A stretch of DNA of 62,252 nt from a virus: positions 1 through 62,252 of IMG/VR virus record IMGVR_UViG_3300035092_000013. One strand, 5' to 3'. Under the pieces are notes generated by a model that ran no database searches, had not been told where the DNA came from, and worked only from the letters and a program-made list of their open reading frames with translations. Below are positions 8,764 to 15,639 of this stretch, piece after piece. Numbering within the stretch: the stretch's first letter is position 1; each line of letters opens with the position of its first letter. The position numbers and the translations under genes are program-made.

Positions 8764-9098
8764 CGCTGACCCAGCTCCTCCACGAGCCAGCCGATGATGT
8801 CCATCGCCTGCGCGATGTCGATCGGGTTGGTCTTACTCCGCAGCCGTTCCTTCATCAGCTCGAACGAGTCGTCGAGAAGGGTGGCGTTGAAGAACTCTTC
8901 GACAAAGCGCATCTTCTCGTTCAGCGCCTCAGTGGTGTTGATGTTGACGACGATGTCACCGATCAGCATCGCCGCGACGCCAGGAGTGCAGTAGAAAGTG
9001 TCACCGTCGGCGGTGAACTCACGAGGTGGATTTTTCCGGGAGAAGTCCTTCATGCAACGAACGTAACCGACACCACCGCCGAGATGAAACAGTGTCAC
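8616..9098 (-). CDS. Tail assembly chaperone, upstream frame (gpG-like)
   Basis: This 160-residue frame precedes the tape measure and overlaps a second open frame that ends beside the tape measure start, the classic arrangement of tail assembly chaperones. The N-terminal 110 residues are acidic and helical (LNEKMRFVEEFFNATLL); the last 45 are Ser/Thr/Pro-rich low complexity, typical of sequence that is read only when the ribosome does not shift. GTG at 9098 overlaps the previous stop (GTGA). An internal ATG at 9053 (MKDFSRKN) is an alternative start. Confidence 0.75.
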   Translation of the reverse strand: MTLFHLGGGVGYVRCMKDFSRKNPPREFTADGDTFYCTPGVAAMLIGDIVVNINTTEALNEKMRFVEEFFNATLLDDSFELMKERLRSKTNPIDIAQAMDIIGWLVEELGQRPTKPSSSSSDGSATEETGTSSTAGVPSEVSIPTDSPSIGSATSSIATS

Positions 9099-9547
9099 AC
9101 CGTCTGAGGTCCGATCTGCGCCGCGTGAAGAGCGTTGAGGAGGAACGGGTTCGGTCGCATGCCCTTCACAGACTTCGCGTACACGAACTGCGACGCGTTG
9201 TGTGGCTTGAACCGCAGGTAGCGCTTCGTCTTCGGGGTGATGAGGTGGTGAAGTGGACCGTAGAGCCCCGTGCCGTCGTGAACCCAGATCGCGTACTCGA
9301 CGTTCGTTCCGATGCGAACCGTCAACGTCCGGGACGACTTCTTCTTAAGCTGCACCGAGATCGACGCACGCAGCTTACCGGTGTCGATCCGCTTCGGTCC
9401 GGACGCTCCGCCACCGAGGTTCTTTCTCGCCTGCGCCTGCACACGGTAGCCTCGAACGAGTAGTGCCTTCGCCACGGGACCGGACGGACTGGTGAGAATT
9501 CGCTCGATCTCCACGTGGTTGAGCTTGTGTGTCACATGCCTTCCCAC
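9095..9547 (-). CDS. HK97 gp10-like head-tail / tail completion protein
   Basis: The 150-residue protein fits the HK97 gp10-like family: a helical N-terminus (KALLVRGYRVQAQARKNL), the RIDTGKLRASISVQL motif near residue 55, a VEYAIWVHDGTGLYGP segment near residue 85, and a conserved C-terminal RPNPFLLNAL. Members sit between head and tail and complete the tail or its junction. A strong Shine-Dalgarno (AGGAGAT) precedes the GTG start. Its place between the connector genes and the tail assembly chaperone agrees. Confidence 0.85.
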   Translation of the reverse strand: MGRHVTHKLNHVEIERILTSPSGPVAKALLVRGYRVQAQARKNLGGGASGPKRIDTGKLRASISVQLKKKSSRTLTVRIGTNVEYAIWVHDGTGLYGPLHHLITPKTKRYLRFKPHNASQFVYAKSVKGMRPNPFLLNALHAAQIGPQTV

Positions 9548-9557
9548 GAGTCATCTC

Positions 9558-10097
9558 CTAGAGGATCTGAAGAGCGAACTTCAATGACACCTCACCTACG
9601 TCACCGTTGACCTGGCGGTCACTGGATGAGATCCGGTAGTCATCGATCTGTCCGCTCACCAGCATCGTGGAGAGACAACACTGGACCGCGGTGCGCATGT
9701 AGAACTCCTCCACACACTGGAGAAGTGCGGCGTGCGTCTGCTGTGCCGGTGTAGGCGGCGTCTTACCCTGGTTCGTCGGTGGTGGATGATACTCACAGCG
9801 AACCAGTGATGCCGTCACCTGAACGGCGGTCGCACCGATCTGACACTTGTCGTTGGCGTCCTCGAGCGCCTCGACCGGGAACCGTGTGGACGTGTACGGT
9901 CCGTGGAAGAACACCAGGCCAAGCTGTGAACACGGGTTGCCGGGACTACCGACGTCCCAGGGTACCTCCTGACCAGGTGCGATGAGCACACGATCGGGTC
10001 GGCCGAGGGTTCCGTCGGCAACGTGATCGGCGAGTTCCTGCGCGATGCACTCGGCGACCCCGGTGACCGCGACAAAGTACGAGATCGGAGTCAGCAT
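9558..10097 (-). CDS. Putative head-tail joining or tail terminator protein
   Basis: This 179-residue protein has no motif that I recognise. It is mixed alpha/beta with several cysteines (CIAQEL, NPCSQ, KCQIG, QCCLS), a Pro-rich loop (PPPTNQGKTPPTPAQQ) and begins MLTPISYFVAVTGV. Its ATG shares a base with the stop of the connector gene (TGATG), and it lies between the connector and the gp10-like gene, where siphoviruses encode head closure and tail terminator proteins. Function is inferred from gene order only. Confidence 0.5.
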   Translation of the reverse strand: MLTPISYFVAVTGVAECIAQELADHVADGTLGRPDRVLIAPGQEVPWDVGSPGNPCSQLGLVFFHGPYTSTRFPVEALEDANDKCQIGATAVQVTASLVRCEYHPPPTNQGKTPPTPAQQTHAALLQCVEEFYMRTAVQCCLSTMLVSGQIDDYRISSSDRQVNGDVGEVSLKFALQIL

Positions 10098-11713
10098 CAG
10101 GTGATCACCGTTCCCGTGACCCGGAACTCCGGCCCGTCGACATCGTAGAGCTTCGCACGGGCCTGGAGCTTGTTCGGGTTGAACCGCTGGATGAACTTGT
10201 TCACGTACTTGAGCTCATCGAACCCGGACTCGACCATCGACTGAACATCTTCCAGTGTGAAGGACAGTCCCTGCCTTGTGATGTTGGTCACGTTGTCGGG
10301 TAGTGAGCAGTCCGCACCTAGTGTGTCCTGGATGATCTGGCAGAGCAGCTCACCCATGGCGAACCGGCCGAGGTTAGGAAGTGGTTCACCGTAGATCGCG
10401 GTGACGGACCACGTTCCCGTCTCGGTGATCCCCTTGTTCAGGTCGTTGCAGAGCGGCCACAGCTCGCCACCTAGTCGGACGAGCTTTCGGTAGTCGTCCA
10501 GTCGGTAGTCGGTGACGGGATCGAGTACCGTACCGTCGACCGTCACCTGCACGATCTCACGCACGGGTCCGGGCAGCATCGTCTCACTGACGATCGAGCA
10601 CGAGCAGTTCGTGCCGCAGAAGCCACACGCGATGTTGTACCACAGACCGTTGATCAGCGCGGGCACAGGTCCACCGCCGAACTCCCACCAACCGGCCGAC
10701 AGACGAGGCCAGTCCGCCCCAGAGCACTCCTTGCGGCACGGTCGGATAGTTACCTGGCAGGTGTCGAACCGCTGTCCGGTGGCGTAGTAGAGGATCTCAC
10801 TGGCGGCACCGACCGCGTAACCTGAGATGGCCGCGGCCTCGGTGGGGATGGTGCAGAATGACACGTACTCGTACGGTCGGCACGGTCCCGGTGAGTAGAA
10901 GTCGTCAGCCAAGATGACCGGACCTCCCGTGATCGATGATGCACTAACGGTGAGTGATCCGAGGTTGACGGTAGCCGTTCCGATCCGTGTCACCTTACCG
11001 GTCGCCGACACGCCGAGACTACCCAGACCGACGGATGCCGAGCCGGTGACGGTGACGGCCGACGGGATCGGAAGCAGGATGCCGACCCACGCATTCATCC
11101 GGTTGGAGCCGCCACACACCGGTTGCGGTGAGACGGTCTGTGCCGTCGCGAGTGTCTTCACATCGACGGTGAAGATCCGGTTCGGCGACTCGAGCAGCTC
11201 GGTGAAGCCGGTCGCTTCCGTCCACGCACCGCCACCCCAGTTGGTGGCCATGGCAACCGCGAACCGGTCGTTGCCGCCACTGGTTGCCAACACGAGAGGT
11301 GCCACGGTGTCGTTGGAGCTGCCGGTGGTGTTGCCGTCGGCGGCCTCGAACGGGTTACCGCTGAGGACACAGTCCTTAATAGCAAGTGCACAGCCCTCGA
11401 TGAACGGGGTGGCACCACCTAGACCAGGATTGACGGTGAACTGGTACGGACCGGCACCGACGACGCTACGTCGTCCCCAGTACCCGAAGAGGCTGTGGTC
11501 CGGTGAGCTACCCGTCGGGCTGTTGACCTGACGTAGGTCACCACCGATGGTGAATCCAGCGGGAGCCGCGGAGATGGACGTCCGACCGTCATCCTGAAAC
11601 CACGCGCAGAAAATGACGTCATCGGGTTGCGATCCAGCGGGTTCCGCGAATGTGGGAGTCGCCGATCCGCCTACGGTCATCGCGCCTACCGCGCGAATGG
11701 ACGGCGCGACCAC
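10097..11713 (-). CDS. Head-to-tail connector-like protein with an added N-terminal beta domain
   Basis: The 538-residue protein looks composite. Residues 1-215 form a Gly/Thr/Trp-rich beta domain (SLFGYWGRRSV, NDRFAVAMATNWGGGAW) of the kind seen as carbohydrate-binding or surface domains. Residues 216-260 are a low-complexity linker with two copies of a short unit (TGSASVGLGSLGVSA and IGTATVNLGSLTVSA). Residues 265-538 resemble actinophage head-to-tail connectors, with a Cys-rich knot (GFCGTNCSCSIV) and VTDYRLDDYRKLVRLGG. The fusion would display a domain at or near the connector or capsid surface. The fusion is seen; the functions are inferred. Confidence 0.55.
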   Translation of the reverse strand: MVAPSIRAVGAMTVGGSATPTFAEPAGSQPDDVIFCAWFQDDGRTSISAAPAGFTIGGDLRQVNSPTGSSPDHSLFGYWGRRSVVGAGPYQFTVNPGLGGATPFIEGCALAIKDCVLSGNPFEAADGNTTGSSNDTVAPLVLATSGGNDRFAVAMATNWGGGAWTEATGFTELLESPNRIFTVDVKTLATAQTVSPQPVCGGSNRMNAWVGILLPIPSAVTVTGSASVGLGSLGVSATGKVTRIGTATVNLGSLTVSASSITGGPVILADDFYSPGPCRPYEYVSFCTIPTEAAAISGYAVGAASEILYYATGQRFDTCQVTIRPCRKECSGADWPRLSAGWWEFGGGPVPALINGLWYNIACGFCGTNCSCSIVSETMLPGPVREIVQVTVDGTVLDPVTDYRLDDYRKLVRLGGELWPLCNDLNKGITETGTWSVTAIYGEPLPNLGRFAMGELLCQIIQDTLGADCSLPDNVTNITRQGLSFTLEDVQSMVESGFDELKYVNKFIQRFNPNKLQARAKLYDVDGPEFRVTGTVIT

Positions 11714-11715
11714 GG

Positions 11716-12087
11716 TTAACTCGCGAGGGTGACGGAGGCGACGAGCTGTCCGGACGGGATGCGGAAGTTGTCACCTGCGGTGATGGGGTTGGCGACGACG
11801 GTGCCTGAGAAGCCGAACACACCACCTGCACCGAGGGTCCAGAACGTGCAGTGCGTGTACGTCTCGCTACCTACGACGGTCGTCCAGTCGATGTTCGCGT
11901 TCGACGCCTTGGATCCAGCGGACGCGGCGGCCATCGAACCGGACACGTCGACACGTGTGGTGTTGGCCGCGACGTTGTTCGTGCCGTTGGGGCCCGGTTG
12001 GCCGATGTGCAGCTGCATGAACTTGTACGTGGCGAACGCGTTGTCGAGTGCCGCGTTGCCGGCGGCAGGACCCCATCCGGGTGGCAT
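11716..12087 (-). CDS. Small virion structural protein, decoration or tail-fibre-like beta domain
   Basis: This 123-residue protein has the pattern of a small beta domain found in many actinophage structural operons: an N-terminal YKFMQLHIGQPGPNGTNNV, a central TTVVGSETYTHCTFW and a late NPITAGDNFRIPSGQL. Such domains occur as decoration proteins or as repeated modules in tail fibres. It is preceded by a strong Shine-Dalgarno (GAAGGAGC) and by a terminator hairpin at 12105-12146, so its level may be lower than that of the major structural proteins upstream. Confidence 0.5.
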   Translation of the reverse strand: MPPGWGPAAGNAALDNAFATYKFMQLHIGQPGPNGTNNVAANTTRVDVSGSMAAASAGSKASNANIDWTTVVGSETYTHCTFWTLGAGGVFGFSGTVVANPITAGDNFRIPSGQLVASVTLAS

Positions 12088-12104
12088 GTCAGCTCCTTCT
12101 TACG

Positions 12105-12146
12105 TAAAACGGCCGGGTGGCGGGCCTCCACCAACCACCCGGCCGT
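12105..12146 (-). terminator. Rho-independent terminator or attenuator after the tail-tube-like gene
   Basis: A 12-bp perfect stem (12109-12120 with 12135-12146) is followed on the minus strand by TTTTAC. It lies between the 220-residue structural gene and the 123-residue gene, inside the structural operon, and would reduce downstream expression rather than end the operon. Confidence 0.75.
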
Positions 12147-12197
12147 CCTCTTCCCCCGGATCACCCTCTCTGACGATCGCCGACGTCGTCCGAGAAG

Positions 12198-12860
12198 TTA
12201 CGACAGCGTCACGGCCCCGCAGGACGAGGTCGGTGGCGCCGTGGACGTGATGTTGAAGAGCCAGTGGTCGCCGGACTGCACGTTCTCGTCGATCCACGGT
12301 CCGGCGCTGCCGGGGCCGTTGCCCCACTGGAGCGACGCGTCCTCCGTCTCGGCGACGAACGACATCGTCAGCGGACCGTTCTCGATCGTGTAGTCCTGGA
12401 CCATCGCGTGCCCGACGTTGGGCCACGCCCAGTACACGTAGAGCTGCTGGCCGGCAGCGTTGCAGCGACCGGGTCCGGTGACCTTCTGCCAGGTCTCCAT
12501 GGAGAACCGAGCGGTGACGAGTCCCGTACCGCCGGCGACGCCGGTACCGGTAACACCCGCGGTTCGCAGCAGTCGTTCGCCGGTGATGAGCACGAACGCG
12601 TCCGGGTCGAGTACACACATCTGGACGGTGAGAGAGACCCGCGAGAGCTCGGGTTCACCCTTCTCGTTGATGCAGAACCGGCCACCCGCGTTGCGCTGCT
12701 GGTAGACCTCACCCTCCTCGTACTGCGGGGAAGGTGCGATGCTGATGAAGCCGTCGGTGACGACGACCGCGCTACTCGCGCCGGTGATCGGAATGCCGCA
12801 GGTGTCGACCGCGACGAGCCGCATCACCGTGCCCTTGATCGCAGATGCGCAGAGCTCCAT
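12198..12860 (-). CDS. Putative major tail tube protein
   Basis: The 220-residue protein is almost entirely beta pattern with few helices and a short conserved-looking N-terminus (MELCASAIKGTVMRL). Size, composition and the strong terminator just after it fit a highly expressed tube or decoration protein. It follows the capsid genes, earlier than the usual major tail protein position, so a capsid accessory role is the main alternative. No catalytic motif is visible. Confidence 0.45.
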   Translation of the reverse strand: MELCASAIKGTVMRLVAVDTCGIPITGASSAVVVTDGFISIAPSPQYEEGEVYQQRNAGGRFCINEKGEPELSRVSLTVQMCVLDPDAFVLITGERLLRTAGVTGTGVAGGTGLVTARFSMETWQKVTGPGRCNAAGQQLYVYWAWPNVGHAMVQDYTIENGPLTMSFVAETEDASLQWGNGPGSAGPWIDENVQSGDHWLFNITSTAPPTSSCGAVTLS

Positions 12861-12872
12861 GTGTTTTTCCTC

Positions 12873-13784
12873 TTACGTCGCGGAGTTCGCGGCGCCGGTT
12901 ACGGCGCCGCCGGTCGAGACCCGGACCGCCGCGTGACAGCAGTCCCAGCCGAGCACGTACGTTCGTTCGACGATCAGCAGCAGGGTGTTCGTCGCGCGGT
13001 TCAGCGAGGCGGGCCGGGTCGCCACCTGCTTGGGTGCCGTCCGGTATCCCATGAGCGCCCCCGTCGCGTACATCCAGCTCGTACCCGCCGGCGCCGTGGT
13101 GCCGTCGGGTGCCGTGCCGAGGAACCCGCTACCGGGAATGACCTTGTTTCCCTTGGCGGTGTACCACAGGCCGTTGCGCAGGAACACGAGCAGCTCGTTG
13201 ACGAGCTCATCGAACACCGGGATCGTCACGTAGATGTTGCCCTGCGCGCCGTAGCACGACGCGAGCTGCTGCTCCAGGTAGCCGAGACCCTCGACGACGT
13301 CGTAGGTGCCGGTCACCGAGGTCGCCGCGGTCTGTAGCGTGATCAGCGAGTCACTCGAGTCGAGGACCACCGTGTTGGCAGCCAGGTGCGGCATCGCGAT
13401 GCCGGCGTCACCGTGAACGGTACCGGACCAGAACGATCGCTCCACCTCGAGGTGCTCATACCGGCGAAGTGCCTCATTGACGTTGTTCTCGGCGTCGTCC
13501 CACCAACCGACCGGCGAGCAGTCGATCTCGGTGTACACCGTGAACGGCGTGGCTCCTCGCCAGACTCGGTCGGCCGTATCGGACTTCGTCGGGTTCGAGC
13601 CGGTGACGATCGGTGACTCGACGCAGATGTCATACGTCGTCGAGGCGCCTCCGCATACCGCGGGATATGTGATCCCGTTCTGCCAGTGAGGATCACCGTC
13701 ATCGACCCACTGCACGTAGTCGAGCAGCGTGTATGACTCGGGGGTGACCACCGGTCCCGCCACGGGCTTACGACGTGTCGTCAT
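12873..13784 (-). CDS. Structural protein of the capsid operon, possibly a second coat-like protein
   Basis: This 303-residue protein follows the major capsid gene with a strong Shine-Dalgarno (GGGAGGTGAC). A central segment, ENNVNEALRRYEHLEVERSF at about residues 99-118, looks like the E-loop/spine-helix region of HK97-fold or encapsulin-like shells, and the remainder is beta-rich with paired cysteines (CGGASTTYDIC, DCCHAAV). It could be a minor coat, decoration or head-completion protein. I do not recognise the family with confidence. Confidence 0.45.
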   Translation of the reverse strand: MTTRRKPVAGPVVTPESYTLLDYVQWVDDGDPHWQNGITYPAVCGGASTTYDICVESPIVTGSNPTKSDTADRVWRGATPFTVYTEIDCSPVGWWDDAENNVNEALRRYEHLEVERSFWSGTVHGDAGIAMPHLAANTVVLDSSDSLITLQTAATSVTGTYDVVEGLGYLEQQLASCYGAQGNIYVTIPVFDELVNELLVFLRNGLWYTAKGNKVIPGSGFLGTAPDGTTAPAGTSWMYATGALMGYRTAPKQVATRPASLNRATNTLLLIVERTYVLGWDCCHAAVRVSTGGAVTGAANSAT

Positions 13785-13834
13785 CGGTGGTCACCTCCCT
13801 GAGGTTCGTAGTTCATGCCCTGTCGGTCCGGCCC

Positions 13835-15553
13835 TTAGACGTTGCAGCCGGTAGCCGACGCCGCGCCCGAGATGCCGTTCACACAGTCGTCCACGGTCAC
13901 CAGGCGGGACTCGTGACCGACCTTGGCGACCAGCCAGCACTCTTCCATCCACGCGGCGGTGTGGTCGTTGGTCGCGTTGAGGACCGAGTCGCGGACGACG
14001 CCCAGGTCCAGCGTCATGCCCTGGCCGCGAACGAACGTGCCGGCGGGGTACATGAGGAACTGGGTGTTGGTTCCCCAGTTGGTGGGCGGCGTCGCGGCAC
14101 CCGGCTGACCGGAGGCCCGCACCTGCCAGTCCGTCACCCACTGGGTGCGGATGTTCCGGCAGTCGAACCAGTCGGCGATCATCGAGTCGGTGACGCACTG
14201 CCAGTCGCTCACGCCGGTCCGCATCGACATGTCGGCACGGATCTTGTCCTTGGCGAACCGCGGGTACACGGCCTCCATGACGGCGTCGTCGCACATCGCG
14301 TACTTCTCGATGAGATCCCGGCGCTGGAAGGCGGCCGAGTTCAGCAGACCCCACGAGGACGAGACATCGGAGCCGGTCGTGGTGACCGGGACCGAGTTCG
14401 CCGTCGAGATGAGCGCCGCGATGAGCCGCGTGTTCATGTAGTGGTAGTGGATCGCCTCGACCAGCCGCAGGTGGTTCTGGATCAGCTCCGGGAACGCGTC
14501 CTGGGTCAGGTTGCCGACGGTGACGCACATGCCGTCACACGCGAGGGTGGCGTCGTTGTAGGCGGGACACGGAACCCGGACACACGGCTTGGTGCCGGAC
14601 TGCGCGGTGCCGGTGACGGCGGCGACGTCCTGGGTGTTGGTCCAGGTCCAGGCGACGCCGGCGAGCGCGGCGATGTCACCGTACGACGGCGACGTGGGCC
14701 ACTGGATGCCGCCACGGTTGATGCCGATCGTCGGCAGGTCCAGCGTACCGTCCGAGCAGACGATGTTGTAGAAGTCGTACGAGATCTCGTGCGGTGCGCA
14801 CCAGCCGCCGGCCGCGATCAGCGTCGCCGGGTTGGTGGCGTGCTCCATGATCTCGGACATCTGGTCGAGGTTCATCTTCTCGTCCATGCGGTACGCGAAG
14901 TCCCGTTGGAGCTGCGCGACCGGCACGCGGTTGCCGACGCCGTTGTTCGTGACGCTCATGGTCCGCGACCGTGCGATCATCGCCTTGGTCAGCGCCGCCA
15001 TGTTCGGGATCTGTCCGCCGTGCGTGAAGCCTGGGATGTCGGCCGACGCGACGAGAACGGGCATGCCGCGCTCGGGTGCGTCACCGATCTTCGATAGGCT
15101 CTGCGCCCGGCCGAGGTCCACCTCGGAGGTCGTCAGCGTGCGGGTCTGGCCACGAAGCGACGGGTTGAGGTTGCGCTTCGGTCCGCTAAGGCCGCCGAAG
15201 TCGCGAAGAGCGGTGGTAACGCCACCCTGCTTCACCGCGGGAATGACCTCGCCCTCGAGCGCGGTCGTGTCGGAGGTGGCCGCGGCGGTGCCGCCGCTTA
15301 CACGAGCCTTGATCGCCGCGGCGGACTCGCTGTTCTGTGTCGCCTCGGCGGCACGTCGCGTACGCTCGGTACGGACTCGGTCGATGGAGTCGGCCAGGAA
15401 GGTGCCTCGCTCGACATGCTCGGAGGTGACGTTGTCACCGTTGAACATTGCCTCGACCTCGGACGCTGCCGCGGCCTCGAAGGCGTCAAGGTCCTCACCG
15501 CTGAGGCCGCGAATCTCATCGCCCTCAGGCAGGACCATCTCGTTTTCGTCCAC
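13835..15553 (-). CDS. Major capsid protein (HK97-fold type, with N-terminal delta-like region)
   Basis: This is the large protein directly downstream of the prohead protease, the standard place of the major capsid gene. The first 120 residues are Ala/Glu-rich and helical (LDAFEAAAASEVEAMFNG, TRRAAEATQNSESAAAIKA), like the scaffolding delta domain of HK97-type capsids, and no separate scaffold gene is seen. The rest is a mixed fold with FAYRMDEKMNLDQMSEIMEH and RDLIEKYAMCDDAVMEAV. The chosen GTG at 15553 has GAGGA eight bases upstream; the frame stays open to 15568, and an ATG at 15538 is also possible. The length (572 residues) is long for the family. Confidence 0.8.
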   Translation of the reverse strand: MDENEMVLPEGDEIRGLSGEDLDAFEAAAASEVEAMFNGDNVTSEHVERGTFLADSIDRVRTERTRRAAEATQNSESAAAIKARVSGGTAAATSDTTALEGEVIPAVKQGGVTTALRDFGGLSGPKRNLNPSLRGQTRTLTTSEVDLGRAQSLSKIGDAPERGMPVLVASADIPGFTHGGQIPNMAALTKAMIARSRTMSVTNNGVGNRVPVAQLQRDFAYRMDEKMNLDQMSEIMEHATNPATLIAAGGWCAPHEISYDFYNIVCSDGTLDLPTIGINRGGIQWPTSPSYGDIAALAGVAWTWTNTQDVAAVTGTAQSGTKPCVRVPCPAYNDATLACDGMCVTVGNLTQDAFPELIQNHLRLVEAIHYHYMNTRLIAALISTANSVPVTTTGSDVSSSWGLLNSAAFQRRDLIEKYAMCDDAVMEAVYPRFAKDKIRADMSMRTGVSDWQCVTDSMIADWFDCRNIRTQWVTDWQVRASGQPGAATPPTNWGTNTQFLMYPAGTFVRGQGMTLDLGVVRDSVLNATNDHTAAWMEECWLVAKVGHESRLVTVDDCVNGISGAASATGCNV

Positions 15554-15639
15554 CCTGTAATTCCTCACGGTGAGAAAGTTGAAGATCTGGTCGGATACTA
15601 CAACACGGTTGCACAGTTGAACTACGACCGCCTAGCAGG

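Noticed and set aside
12264-13337. A 357-codon plus-strand open frame
   Set aside because: Antisense to two structural genes with good starts and overlaps; no domain signal.
13775-15097. A 440-codon open frame on the plus strand opposite the major capsid gene
   Set aside because: It is antisense to a clear capsid gene, is rich in Arg, Gly and Val as expected from GC codon mirroring, lacks a Shine-Dalgarno and has no recognisable motif.
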